From Echinarachnius parma (taxonomy: Eukaryota > Echinodermata > Echinoidea > Clypeasteroida > Echinarachniidae): DNA of 64,000 nucleotides. The position numbers and the translations under genes are program-made. Location of the stretch: the NCBI GenBank assembly GCA_037951105.1, contig JBAMJV010007675.1, forward strand, positions 1 through 64,000, in the 5' to 3' direction. This document shows, piece after piece, positions 1-15,100 of the stretch. Below the pieces are notes generated by a model. That model worked only from the letters and a program-made list of their open reading frames with translations, had not been told where the DNA came from and did not search any database. Numbering within the stretch: position 1 is the first letter of the stretch; every line of letters starts with the position of its first letter.

Positions 1-40
1 CAGCTCAAGATGCCTGTGTAGAATGCCCACCTGGATACTA
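1..40 (+). CDS. Exon 1 (partial, 3' end)
   Basis: The window opens inside an exon reading AQDACVECPPGY, with two cysteines of a C-x2-C-P-P-G-Y module, and then the donor GTAAGT. Phase 2 out, matching the next exon. A decayed copy lies about 189 bp downstream. Confidence 0.8.
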
Positions 41-3000
41 GTAAGTAACAATGGGTGTACAAATAACTTACGATCAAACAATAAAGCACAATTTGTCTAA
101 TCAACTAACGGTTGATTGTAACAGTGTTTGTAACTGAGTACTAACTGTATTCTGTGTAGCCAACTGTTCCAGTAGTTATTACTTTGGATCAGCGCAGGAT
201 GCCTACATGAGAATGCCACCTGGATACTCAAAAAGGACTTAAGCTCCATGTAGACAAAAATACTACCTCAAAATTGTGTTTTACTGTACATCTACAAGTA
301 GATTTTCATGAAGATTACTATTAGTACTTGTAAACAAACTTTCCTCGTGGGAAAACCCAGTAAAATAAAAAGATCAACTTGTAAATTCACTGAAATAGGA
401 ACTCCCATAAAAAGATTGAGTCCAGGCGAAGGAAAATGATGTCATCCACCGGCGCTGATTCCATCATCTTTGTGACGTCAGAGTGTCAGACAATCGCAGT
501 ATCGCTTGGTACTCAATTGTCATAGACGTATGTACACGCTGAGTGCATCTACTCACATTGACAGAGAGATATTATTACGATTTTTTTCAATATTTGCAAA
601 CATTGTTTAACCCTAAAAAGGCCGGGCTATTTGAGGTCTTCAGCAGGCCGGGGGGGGGGGGTGGGGGGGCATTATGGCCCCCCCCTATGATCTCGGCCGC
701 AGAGCGGCCGATCGCCGTGAAAAATTGCACGCATGATAAGTGAAGTGTATAGAATACAATGGTAATTTTAATTTTTTTTTAAAATTCATTAATTTGCATA
801 TTTATGGTAATTTATGCAAATAATGTCATAAAATTCATATTTTTACCCATAAATCATATATTCTTCATTATTAAACTCTGGTTTTCACTACATATATTCT
901 TTAGAGCATTTGGAATTAATACGACAACAAAATTTGGAAGAGCCAGGTTCTTCCTTATAAATGTTTTCTATTGTTTTTATAATTTCTTATGTATTTCTTA
1001 GTTTTTTTTTACTTATGTATTTTATTGTTTTTTAAATTTTTATTTCTAACTATAATTCAACTATTTTGAACCCCAAAACAAACATATAAAATGAAAACAA
1101 GACCAAATAACCAATGATATACCTCCTTTTACGAAAACTGATATTTCCATATGTTTTGTACACAAATCACGAAATTGAGCAATTTTCGGGCTGAAATGCA
1201 TAGACAAAAGGTCACGTGAATTCGTAACGGTAGGTCCGATTTTCAAAATGTTTGTTTTAAAATATGCACAAGACCAAAAAGAAAAAAGTAACCAAGCAGC
1301 GGCGCGTCATCTTACCGCGTTTTGGAGCAATACAAACAATCGCGGAGGGGGGGGGGGGCATTATGGCCCCCCCCGGCCTTTTTAGGGTTAAGTTTATAAA
1401 TAATTGATATCATGGAAGATCCACAGTCCACACTCAGATACATTTGTTGTGCACTGCATCCTGCTACAATGCATTTTTTAGGCATTTTCAGTTAAAGGGT
1501 AGTTTAGTTTTGGTAGAGAGGGCGCTGCACATCACAATTTTTTTGTGAGGTAATGAAAAACTGAGTGTCGAATTTGAGAGAACATGCAATTTTAATGGCA
1601 GAATAAACTTTATTTGGTCAAAATCGACCCAGAAACGGCTTTTAAATATCAATGATATATCTGATCTTATAATTATTTGGGGCCCAAATAATTAGATGAT
1701 TTTTTCAAAAAATTAAAAAAATGCTTGCACTTTTTCAAAAATTTTCAAAAGCGTTTTTAAATATTGTTGATGATCTCTCTATTTAATCATTATTTCAATA
1801 AAACAACATGCATAATTTTGTATGATAAATGGTTGAAACCAATGCCTTTTAGAAAGCGCCCTCTTGTGTTTTAATTGCTTTTTTTTTTAATGATAACGGG
1901 CTTTTTACTTAGTCGTTTGTAATTTTGTTTACCTTTCGAGCATGGTGGAGTTTAAACTATTAGTTTATAATGTTACTGTCCAGATTTGGTTACTAAAGTT
2001 CAGCCTTACCAAAACTGTACTACCCCTTTAAGCCTCAATTTCCAAGCAAATACAACTTTGTTTTACTAGCAAGTCAAAGGCTCTGCATGTAAACCATGCA
2101 CGTTCGTACTGTGGTCTACATGTGACGTCATGACCTGATAGGCACGTACGCCACACACGCGCTCCGCTATTTAAGTAACTTTTTTAGGAGTATGGAACAC
2201 CAATAAATTGCATGAAATGTACCTTTTTTGCCCAACTTAAGGATTTCTTTGAAAAAAGAGTGTGGTATCAATATACTGCATAGGCACATAATTCCACATA
2301 TATATTCAAAGCTATAAACCTGAATCAAAGCCGGGATTTCAATATACCTTTAAAGTATTTCAGTGTTTTTCACATATTTTCAAAAAACGATAACTTGTCA
2401 ACCATAATGAGCAGAACTTTAACAATATGTATGACAGCATTCTCTATTTTTGTCCTAATAAAAAAGTCTGTTGTGTGTGTTGTATCTGACACCAGACGAA
2501 TATAGTGACTACTGTAGATGCAACCTCAAGTTTAGATAAAAGAAGTATTGATGTTCAAATGTCAATAATAAATGTGACCGGCTAAAGCAAAACCCTGCAC
2601 TTGTCTGTAAAAAAAAAATCAAAATGTAGATTTTCATACCACTTACCAATTAGAAAGGCCCTATTACAAGCTTACGTCAACACTTTTTTCTAACAAATTG
2701 GTCAATTATTGATTAGCGAAGATGTGATTTTTTTCAATTTTTTACACATTATGTGAACTTTAAATGCCAATTTCTTAAAAATATGAACTACCGACAAGTG
2801 CAGGGTTTTGCTGTAGCTGGTCAAAAATAAATGTGCGGATGCCTCTGGCTCTAGTCTCAGTGACCTGGTCTAAAGTGAGACTGACACTAGCTGCTTTTGT
2901 AACAGGGGCATCTGAATTGTGCAATCTATTTAGAAATTTCAATACCCGACCATCAACACATCCATTGAGATATCATTACTTCCCGGATACAAGATACACA

Positions 3001-3090
3001 AATTCCTTACTGGTGTTTGCCTAGACTCAAGTATGTGATATCAGTCCCCCCCCCCCCCTCTCATCTGCAGAATGAAGTATCATGTACATG

Positions 3091-3131
<41 letters not shown>

Positions 3132-6100
3132 CATTGTTTTAATTTAATTAAAAGTTTCCTTGTTTACGTTATTCCCTTCTTTATTTTCTGTGTACAATAT
3201 ATATGGTTACAAGTAGTTCCTTACACACGCTTACATTATTACACACACAATGTAACACACAAACACACTAACACAATTTCTGCTACAACTTTAGGCCACA
3301 CATACATAATTATGGCAGGCACATACATACAAATGCATGCATGCATGCACACACACACACACACACACACACATGCACCCACTTGCTGTGCAGCCTGTCA
3401 CGCTTGTTTGCACATCACGACAATAGGACTTTGCACAGCAGGGCAGCAATCAATGGCCAGTTTATGTCCCTATGTACTTAATACCATCTTCGGCTATGAA
3501 AAGCGCACAATACTCCAGAGTCTGGAAGCCTTTTAGCGCATAAGTAGGATGAAAATACACCACAGTTTACACTTGTTGGCGTTCCGTTGCTAAGCAACTG
3601 ACACTTGTTGTGGTGTGCTTTGCAAATAAAGATGTCAGTTTGAGGACTCCGGCATCAATTAAAACATTATCAGACTCAAGTGTAGACCTGCAGCAGAATG
3701 GAGTGTGGAAGTATTACCCAATATTCTTGAATGATATGCTCGGACTAAATGTTAACTGCCTGAATGAAAGTTTAAGATCAACCAACAAATGTTTAAAAAA
3801 TAATATAAAATCTACTATAAATACATGACAACTGGATGAACAATACAGCTAATGTGTACATAGCCATAGTTATAAAACGCATTATATTTTGTTTTTACAT
3901 GGAAATCATGGAGTATATAATACCTTCAATTCTTATTCTAGAGTACCCTAAATTCTGTTATTCACAGGAAAAGTGTAAACTTGACAAAAATAGTGTAATG
4001 ATGTTGTTTGCTTAAATTTGTTAGTTTCCCCGCTGGTGGTACATGACACAAGAACGAGGCCATTAATTATCTGAAGTAAATCAAAAGAATTTGAAAACAA
4101 AACTGATCGTCAAAGTGATATGAACTGCGGGATTTTATTGATTGATCTTTGACCAGGATTATTGATTTGTTCAATGGGTAGTACTACTACTAGTAGAACT
4201 CACACAAGCATGACACAGTGAATTGTACCATAGATTGTACACACCATGATTATTTTTGAGTTAATTTGATTCCATTTTGTGGTACTTCTCCAGTGCAAAC
4301 AACTACACTAACTGTGGATTATGGAGTCCCATTTGAAAATAAACAATTTACGGTAGTAATTCTGAATGTATACGCCGTATTTAATTTGGGGGGGCAGGCA
4401 AAATTGAAACCAGTTTCATCCCTGACTCTGATTCTCCCATGTACTATCCATGGACATTGTGCAATGTAAATAATGAATATTTCACATTTACATGTAGTTC
4501 ACATTTTACTAAGATTAAGTTGTGTATAGATTATCTAGCTAGAGAGAAGAAGAGATAGGGAGAGGAGGGAGAGAGGGAGAGAGGAGCTAGAGGAGGGAGG
4601 AGAGGGGAAAGGAGAGGGAGAGGAGAGAGAGGGAGAGGGAGAGAGGAGAGAGCTAGAGAGGAGAGAGAGAGAGAGTAGAGGAGAGAGGAGAGAGGAGAGG
4701 AGGAGAGGAGAAGGAGAGAGGGAGAGAGGGAGGCTAGGAGTGAGAGAGAGAGGAAGCTAGGAGAGGAGTGCTAGAGGGAGGAGGAGAGAGAGAGAGGGCT
4801 AGGAGTAGAGAGGAGAGATAGAGGGGAGAGGAGAGGATGAGGGGAGGGAGAGAGGAGAGAGCTAGGAGGGAGGGAGAGAGGAGAGAGAGGGAGAGAGAGG
4901 AGAGAGGGGAAGAGAGAGGAGAGGGAGGATAGGAGAGGAGAGAGAGGAGAGGGAGAGAGGGAGGAGGAGGGAGAGGAGGAGCTAGAGAGGAGAGGAGAGA
5001 GAGAGGAAGAGAGGAGAGAGGGGGAGAGGGAGGGAGAGAGAGGGGAGGAGGGAGAGGAGAGAGGAGAGGAGGAGAGCTAGAGAGAGGGAGAGGAGAGGGA
5101 GAGGAGGAGAGGAGAGGGAGAGGAGGGGAGGGGGAGGGAGGGAGAGGGAGCTAGAGAGAGAGAGGGAGAGGAGAGGAGGAGAGAGAGAGTGCTGAGTGAG
5201 AAGAGGGAGGAGAGAGGGAGAGAGGAGGAGGAGAGAGCTAGAAGGAGAGGCTAGGGAGAGGAGAGGAGAGGAGGAGAGGAGAGGGAGAGCTAGAGAGAGA
5301 GGGGAGAGAGGAGAGAGAGGGAGGAGAGAGAGAGGGGGAGGAGGAGAGGGAGCTGGGAGAGAGGGAGAGGAGAGGAGAGGAGGGAGGGGAGAGAGGAGAG
5401 AGGGCTAGAGGGGAGAGAGAGAGAGAGAGAGATAGGAGAGGAGAGAGGGAAGGAGGGGAGGGAGAGGAGAGAGAGAGAGAGGGAGAGGAGGGGAGAGGGG
5501 AGAGAGAGGAAGGAGAGGGAGAGAGGAGAGAGCTAGGGGAGAGAGAGAGGGGGGCGAGGAGAGAGGAGGAGGAGGAGCTAGAGAGAGAGGGAGAGGGGAG
5601 AGGGAGGGAGAGGAGAGGAGAGATAGAGGGAGGGAGAAGGAGAGAGGGGAGGGAGGGAGAGGAGAGGGGCTAGAGAGAGGAGAGGGGAGAGAGGAGGAGG
5701 AGGAGAGGAGAGAGAGGAGAAGGGAGGAGGAGGGAGAGAGAGAGGGAGGGAGAGAGGGAGGAGGGAGAGAGAGCTAGAGGGAGGAGAGGAGAGAGGAGAG
5801 GAGGAGGAGGAGAGAGGAGGAGAGAGAGGAGAGAGGAGAGAGAGGAGAGGGAGAGAGGAGGACTAGGAGGAAGAGAGAGGGAGAGAGAGGAGGAGAGAGA
5901 GGGAGGGAGGAGGGGGGAGAGGGAGAGAGAGGAGAGGGGAGAGCTAGGAGAGGAGAGGAGAGGGGAGAGAGAGGGAGGAGAGAAAGGTAAGAGCTTTTTT
6001 CATGAGGAAATAAATTGGAGTTCAATGCTTCAATATCAATGCTGACATTTCTATAGCTTTTTTTCTATCCAAATTGTGCAGTTGTATACAATCATTGATG

Positions 6101-9100
6101 CAATATTTAATGCCAAATAACAGTTTTGGGAAAGTTACCAAAAACATATATATTGACCAATCTACTGTTGAATAAGTACATAAAAAGGGCTTGTGTGCTA
6201 AAATCAGAACCTTCTGCGATGGCGATATCGATTTTCGGCAAATCAGTTTTTATAATTTTGCCAATATATCAATCAGTAGGCGGTTTCCTGGCCAAATGTT
6301 TATAATCACATATTAGTGAAATTATATTCTTTTACATGGTTGGTAATAAGAACGTACATTTAATTTGGTTGTGTGTGGGGCGTTTTCCCACTACTAGCTG
6401 TCATTTAGCTTAGCTTTAAGTTTCAACATGGCCGTAATTTATTGGTAAATTGAGATGAGGTACCTCCTGTAAAGTTATTTTAAATGTAGTGTTCTTGGTG
6501 GGGATTCTTGGTGGGCAGGGATTGATCTATTTTTTTACTATCTATATTTTACAATATAATAATCTTTCTTGTACACATCTATAGGTCTTTCACACTGTGT
6601 AAATATATATGATCATGAATACAAAATATGTTCACTTACATGTAGGTTACTTCAAGTTGTTAAAAGTTGACAATCAAATGCTTTAAGAAAATCAAATTTT
6701 GTATTGATTGCCTTATTATTATAATTTCTAGAATGTTCAGTATCTTCATACATTTAAAGGGAAAGTTGAGTTTTGGTAGAGAGGGCGCTAGACTACTTAA
6801 TTGGTTTGTGAGGTAATGAAAAACTGAGTGTAAAATTTGAAAGAGCATAATATTTAAACAATAAAATCATCTTTGTTTGATCAAAATCGGTTCAGAAACG
6901 GCTGAAATATCCATAAATATAACAATTTGTAATAAACCCGGGCCCCGGGTTTATTAGAGAATTTTGAACCAGCCGTTAAAAATTCAAAAAAAATGCTTCC
7001 TCTTTTCAAAAAGTTACAAAATAGGTATTTAAATAGTTGTTGGTTATTTCTCTATCTAATCACTATTTCAACAAAGCATCACATGCACAATATTTTATTC
7101 AAAATGGATGAAACCGATGAGTGTTTAGAGAGCGCCCTCTTACGTTTTAACGGCTCTTTTTGAATGATAACATGATCTTTACTACGTCATTTGTAATTTT
7201 GTGTTCCTTTCTAGTTATAACTATTAGTTTGTAATGTAATGATGCAGGTTTTGGTTACTAAAATTCAGTTTCACTAAAACTGTACTCTCCTTACCAGAAC
7301 TCAACTATCCCTTTAATTTTACTTCTAATTTGTTTTGTTTCAGTTGTTTTGGCAACTCCTCAGCTCCCATGCCGTGTGATGCAGGAACAGCCAACCCGGA
7401 CCCAGGGGGGATGGAAGCTAGCGACTGCATAGTAAGTAACACATAAATATTGACTAGTGCTGTAACCGATCATCGGATCGGCATGCCGATCACGATCCGA
7501 TCATACATGATCGGACCGTTTTTGCCGATTTCCGATCATGCAGAAAAAATCGGAAGATCGGATCGGCAAAAAAAAAAAAAAAAAAAAAAATCTGTTTTTT
7601 TTTCTTTGGAAAATGATCCCAAAAAACATATTTTGGGAATATAAATGAATACCAAAGCAACATATATCCATATTAATAAGCCCAAGGTAATCTTGTATGG
7701 GTATGCTTTCATTTAAAACTGATTACCTCTCCTTTTACAAAATTATTCGCGCCGATTTTGAGCTTAGTCCCATGTGTTTCTGAAAGGTTACGCCAAATTA
7801 ATCACATGGGACTAAGCTCAAAATCGGCGTGAGTAATTTTGTAAAAGAAGAGGTAATCAGTTTGAAATGAAAGCATACCCGTACAAGATTACCTTGGGCT
7901 TATTAATATGGATATATGTTGCTTTGGTATTCATTTATATTCCCAAATTGTGTTTTTTGGGGATCATTTTCCAAAGAAAAAAAAAACAAATTTTTTTTTT
8001 TTTTTCTTTTTTTTTTTTATAGCCGATCATCCGATCCCGATCATCGATCCGATTTCGAAGATCGATAAAATTTTGCCGATCCGATCAAACGATCCGATCA
8101 TCAAGGTCAGTTATACAGCACTAATATTGACTTTTTATTACTACCCAATGTGTTATTTTAAATCCCGTCAGTGTGATGTCCTGACATAATCTGGGTAAGA
8201 TCCTACCCTGGTCCTATTAAAACCCTGTCTTAACTGGGAAAAATAGACCTTACCTTGATGTTACCCGAGCGGCATTTGGATAAGAAACAGTAGGGGGTCT
8301 GGTCGTAAAACATGCAGCGAGCCTACGGCCGCAGTCTTAACCAGCCATCCGCAAAATCCTCACTCGGGTAGGTTACCATAACAACCACACCTCCCTCATC
8401 ACGCAAACAGCTGGGGCTGTGACGTCTTCTATCCAGATAATGTTCCGCGCGCGTCTTAATAGGCCGTTTATCAGGATGTCGTCCGGATGTCGTCCCGATT
8501 GGAGCATCTATTTTCGCGATTACTTCACAACGCTAAAATATTTTACGATGCCACTTCATAACTTTTTTCCTTAGGTACCAAATTTGCGCACACCGTGTCA
8601 ACGATCCCGGAGTTATGTAACATTTTGCGATCGCATGTCACTGAAAATTCAATTTTTAAAAAATTTCTTCCATATAATACAGTTTTTAGATGCACCTTTT
8701 ATATTGCAGTTTTATGCCCATCTTTTCACATGTACTGTTAGTATTCCCATTTGGCATGGTGAATAAAACCTATTGCATTCTCATTTGCATAAAGCAATAA
8801 AATATATAAAGAATAATACAAAGAAAAACAAAGAAAAGATAAAAACAAAGAAAAACATAGACAGCGGTAAAACTAAATCAATTTTCATGATTTTCCTGTT
8901 GTTTTATCAGGGATTGTGTAAATTTATATAATCTTAGCATGTATATTGTACCAGGAACACAGTTTTGATTCATAAGAATCAATAAAGAAAAAAAAACAAA
9001 AAAAACAAACAAATGTTTGCATAATTAATTAGCTCTAATTAGCATATTCTAATTTGAATTTTGTTTCAACTACATGCACTATTTTACCATGCCAAATTTG

Positions 9101-12100
9101 GAGTCGATCGGAGTTTCGGTTGCTGAGAAAAATACAAAATAAACAAAAGAATTCAATTTTTGCATAATTAATTAGCTCTAATTAGCGTTCTAATTAAAAC
9201 AAAAAATTTAACTATGCAATATTGTAGATCTCATGGGCATCTATCACCATGCCAAATCTGGAGTCGATCGGAGTTTCGGTTGCCGAGATCTTAGGGGGGG
9301 GGGGGCCCTTTTAGCCCCCCCTCCCCCTGTTTTTTAAAGGTTCGAAATAGCGCAGTCTTTTTAGGGTTAAGATGGGTTTAAGATGCTTCAATCGGGGTGA
9401 CATCGAAGTAAGGTCTATTAAGAGGGTGTTTAAGGCAATAAGCAGTTTCAGCAGTTTTAAGCAGTATTTTGCTTTATGCAACTAGTTGCATTTAAAATTC
9501 CCTTAGCTTAATTAAATTCACATTTTACTAAATTGTGACTTTCTAACAATGTGTAAACATGTTTATTTGTCATAGTGTACTTTTTCAGGTCTATAATACA
9601 GGGTTGCCAAGTCTCACGCATTGAGCGTGTGACACACGCATTTCACCCCTCTCTCACGCTCTCACGCTGATCTCTTAATATCTTACGCCTTAGAAGCATA
9701 TATATATTTATTGAAATTTGCATAAGTTGCACCCTAGCTCCCGGCGTGCTCGGGGCACGCCAGCCTCTCGTCTCCGTAGCGTGTCAAAACCATTTATAGT
9801 TAATTTTATCTTGATTTTCCATTTTGATTTTCGCTAATATTGTATCGTAAATAACACTTATTTCCAATCCGTGTTCCCCTCCCAGTCATGTCCTAGTGGA
9901 GGTTACTTCAGCCTGGCTGGGGCAGCAACATGCACCCTATGTCCAGCGGGCAGTGAGTGTAACGCATCGAGTGGTGTCCTCACAGAATGTGTGAGCGGTC
10001 AGTACTCACTGGACGGTGATCTGACCTGCACTGATTGTCCAGATGGATCATACTGTCCTGATATCTACTCTGCTCCTATGGTAAGCTGAACCGATTCCCT
10101 TCAAGATTCTGAAATCCCCATAGACTCTGTACATAGCCCACCTGGCAGCTCTCGCAGCCAATGGGTTAAAAGAAATACTATTTTTGCACAATCTTTTAAA
10201 TATTTTGGACCAACGTTGTTTGTATCTCTTCTGTGACCATTTTAAATGTTCCATAAATGTGCTTGAATTTATAAGGAAATAAATATTGAATAATAAGATT
10301 CTTAGATAATGTAAATTTAATCAAAAACATCATGTAACGTTTACATGTAGGTGTATGTAAGGTGGAATTATCTTAAATGTAATTAATATCCAATATACTT
10401 TGCCAACGTTTGTCTTCGTGGTTAGTCAGTCTTTAAATTAGTTTGAATGTTGCAAATAACTGTGTTTGATTTAGTTTTGATACTTTTGCACATTTTCATT
10501 ACCATTACTCATTAGGTAAATGAAAAGTTCTAACAATAATTTATTAAAATTGTGCTGTGGTCTTGGAACATCATAATGGTCATTTAATTTAAACTAATTG
10601 TGAAAAAAAAAGTTTGTAGCCTTTACAAACGTCTTTAATCATGATTTACTAACAATTCATTTGAATTACAAATTGTAACTCCAGTGATTATTAATAATGA
10701 TGTTGTATACAATATTTCATAATGTATGTCATCTGTTTGTAGAGTTGTCAAGGAGGATACATACCATTCACCAATCAGACGGGATGCGGAGAGTGTGCTG
10801 CCGGTACCTACGCATACAATGGAACGGTCCCCTGTCAGTCATGTCCTCTAGGTAAGGAACATGGAATAGTGAATCCACTTTATGTCATCCTGGGGGGGGG
10901 GGGGGGTAGTTTAGAGAGGAATCTCACCCTGGAATATCTTGTCAATTTTGATGAAGTGACGTGAATGATAGAACCAACTGGTCAAGATTGGACCCAAATT
11001 GGTCAAGAAATTAGTATGTTTGGACCATTTAAATTTAAATCTACATTTTAATTTTTTGTATATTTTTAAATTAAAACACATAAAGGAATATCAAATTATG
11101 TCAGTGGTGTCATATGGGTGTTTTCATGTTACACTTAGTCGCTAGTGGAGATGATGAATTAAAATAAGAAACTAAGTATGTTTTATAATTTGTTATGAAT
11201 GTGAGAACGTGTGTATGTTATATTTTCAAGAGATCACAAGATCAAGATCACAGTTACAGATTGTGATGTATGGAACATTTTAGCCTGTCAAAATTATAAT
11301 TATGTATTTAAATGTTTGATACATTCTTTTTGTAGGCTACAAATGTCCATCAAATGGTCTTGATGAGCCGATTAGATGTCCGTCGGGTGAATACCAGAAC
11401 AACACCGGCCAGTCAGCCTGTGAGACGTGTCCTACTGGCTATGAATGCTCTGACCCTGCAGCTGACCCAAACATTTGTACCGCTGGTCACTTCAGTGGGA
11501 GTGGGGCTATTGAGTGTACAGCATGTGATTCAGGTATGTCAAGTCAAATGGAGATTAATTGTCTAGATTGTACTGGCTGTTATATAAATGTAGCATGATT
11601 GAACATTATCATAAAAAAAAAAAATCACTGATTTAAATCGCTTCCATAGACTTGTGTGTTGTAGAAAATATTTTTTGTTTTTGTTTTGTTTTTAATGTAT
11701 TGTGTTTTTTAGAAATATTTCAAAATATATGAATTGTAATATATTTGCCCTCCAGCTATGCTTAAAATACTACTAAATCATTAAAGCAGGGCCCAATATT
11801 TGACACTTGCAACTTCCCACTTGCCCAGGGCTAGTAATTATTTGGCAAATAAAAGTACATATAGGTCTAATTTGGTTGCCCAGTTGCCGATAGGGCACAT
11901 AAAGTGATCAAATACGAGTGCAAAATTGTAATTCCTAATGTTTAAATCTCATCTAGAAGTGACAGGGCAAGTAAACTTTCTGTTTGGGCAAGTAAGATCA
12001 AATAATACATGATTTTACTTTCACGAGCCGGGCAGTAGAGAAAAAGTTAGTGTGGAGGCTGAAAAAAATCATTAAAATCGCTCTTAGGTTTTAAAAAAAT

Positions 12101-15100
12101 CATAAAATTCGCTCTTAGGTTTTAAAAAATCATTAAAATCATAAAAATCATTAACGAATCATAAACAAAAACTAAAAATCACTTTTTGGTTTTAAAAAAT
12201 CATTAAAAAAATCATAAAAATCGCTCTTAGGTTTTTAAAAAATCATAAAATTTGCTCAACATGTAGGTTTTAAAAAATCAATAAAATCATAAAATCATAA
12301 AAATCATTAACGAATCATAAAAATCATTAACGAATCATAAACAAAAACTAAAAATCACTTTTTGGTTTTAAAAAATCATAAAAAAATCATAAAAATCATT
12401 AAAAAATCATAAAAATCATCAAAAAGTCATAAAAATCATAACAATTTAAATAAAAGAAATTGATTTGTGTTTGGTACTTGTTTGAATTCATGATTTCCCC
12501 AACCCTGGGCTTAGAGTTAATTTAATTGAACTTGTTCCGGTTTCAATTACCCAAGCATTTTCGTAAAGAAATCATAAAAATCACAAAACCCTGGTACAAA
12601 ATACATTAATACATGCAAAGTAATTAAAAAGGTTCCCCAAATCAATGATTAGCACGTTTGTTGTTCCATCTCTGTCCTCTCTTTCAATAGTTGTAATGCA
12701 CTGTATAGTCTACAGGAAAATGATCGAATCACAAACATTCAATGAATATTGAAAAAAAAAAATCTGATTTAAATTTAAAAAATCGTGATTTAAATCAAAT
12801 AGATCATTTATTTTTTATTTATTTTTTTTTATCAAGATTTTTTCCCAAACCTGATTGTTATACATGATCTGGGGGGTGTTTCAGAAAGATTCAGAAAAGA
12901 TTCTAACTAGTATGGAAAGCCATGTGTAGCCGAGTACAATATATTCCAAAGCGATTAAGCAAGAGTTTTAGACCTTTTATGCTGCATCAAGAACATGAAA
13001 TCTCCTTGATAATAACAAATATTAATAATTTGAATCAACATTGTACGCCTTTGAAAAAGGACTTTTTTAAACAATTTGTTTAAAGAAACGAATCGCTTTC
13101 CATACATTTTAAGTCTAACTTAGGATCTTTGTGCACCATCCCCCTGTAGTACATGTTACTCACAGGTCTCTTTATTGAGACAGGGGGTGTTAAATGCACT
13201 ACATGTGAGGCTGAGGATGAGTAAAGCCCTCCGCACACAGAGCCGACTCGACCCAATCCGACTGGTTTTCAGTAGGTTCAGCTCAGTATACTTTGCCTTA
13301 TGACTCCTGTTTTACCAGTCAAGAGCCAGTCAGAAAGTGTTTGAGGCTGATTCAACACGTTGAATCGGCTACGACTGAGCAAAACTGACTCTAGCCTGAC
13401 TGAAAACCAGTCGGATCAGGTTGAGTCGGCTCTGTGTGCGGAGGGCTTTAGATGGCTTTGTGATGTTTGGAAGTGCCTTGACAGGTGATACATTTTCTTA
13501 CTGAACCTGTCCCTTCAAAACACCATCATAAAGAGGCAGCCTTTAGAAGGTAGTAATCCAAACAATATGGCTCAAAGAGCAAAGATCTTCATGGAAAAAC
13601 AGATCCCTCTCGAATTTACAGTAATAAAAGAATGGATTCAATAGCTCTCTAATTTGAAGTATTGGTTTAGGATAATAAAACGTGGTCTGCATTTAATAAA
13701 AAAAACACTTGTAGTTTTGTCAAAGAGCAAATCCAAATGTGAATATTTTGTAATGACTAAGGAATATTTAAATACAAATATATCCAGTTAATATAGTCCG
13801 CTTCATTGCAGTTTTTCATAGCAACCATTACTGATGGTTATCTTTGAATAATATGTCCAGTAATCTAAACCCACATATTACAAACAAAGATAGTTCAAAG
13901 TGTAACGATGGCAAGGTTTTTTTCTTCTAGTCTCTGTTATCAGATATTTTTATGAGATAGAGGGGAGATTGATTTGATGTTTGGCTGGTTTCCATAGCAA
14001 CAGCTTGGGTTCGCTTGTCACAGAGAGTTCTGTCCTGCCCTAATTATTTCTGCCTGAGGCACTAATTGATTAAATTTAGCAAGATTTATTTTGGTCCTAA
14101 TTTGTTTTTATTTGGATCGATATCATAGTGTAAGGCTCTTTAGTAATTTATGAAATTTGTTTGGCAGGCATGATTTATGTGAAATATTGATTTAAAAAGG
14201 AAGTGAAAAGGAAAATAGAGCCATTGTCACAAATCCCATTGTCAGATTCAGTTAGGGGGCAATTAATATGTCTTTCACTCATTCTCAATCAACAACAAAT
14301 ATTTGCTTACCTTTAACCAATTACCTGATTAATATAACATTTATGCAGAGCTGTTGCAGCAGCTAAGGAGTGGAATAAACTTCCCTCCTGTATAAAAACA
14401 ACTCCATCAGTGGATGTTTTTAAAAAGCTCCTTAAAACGTACCTAAATACCTAGTACATGACACTTGATTCGCTATTATTTTGTTTATTAGGCTAATGTT
14501 TTATGATTTGTTGTTAAATTGAATACTATTGTGAGCGCTGTGATATAGTTTACTATGAATAGCGTAGCTAAATGCCTCATGATAATAATAATTACGATGC
14601 ATATTGTTAAATGACATAACTGCATATAGCACATAAAGTGTCATGCAATAATTCAAACCCTATTTAGAAATACATGTAAGTAAGTCCTTATGTTGTAAGT
14701 TTAGCATAAAATATTGTTTACGGTGTCTTTTAAATGCTAGCCCCACATGTAGAAAGGTCTTAAAGGGGTTATAACCAATCATGTATAGTGCTATTGATTG
14801 GTAATTTACACATGGACAGTTTTTGTAGATAATAATCTGAAAAGAACATACCAATTATTTTCTGTGATATTTTCTGTTGAATTCGTGCTTGATCTTTATC
14901 TGCTTCCAAAAGCATTCAGTGAAGATCAATACATGTTTAATTATTTTGTTTTCTTCTCGCCTTTAAAAACGATTTTTCCCTTGGAGCCTGTTCAGCACTA
15001 TTTTGATAATTCATACAGATCTATACCTGACAATACCTTGTTTGAATCACTCATGGAATGCTATAAACTCTGTCTTGGTTGTTCTTGCATGTTATAACCT

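Noticed and set aside
3072-3536. 154-codon frame with His/Thr repeats
   Set aside because: It is the translation of two CA microsatellites and has no conserved motif.
5196-6025. Arg/Glu-rich and Ser/Pro/Leu-rich frames on both strands
   Set aside because: They are produced by the polypurine tract and have no start context, homology or splice support.
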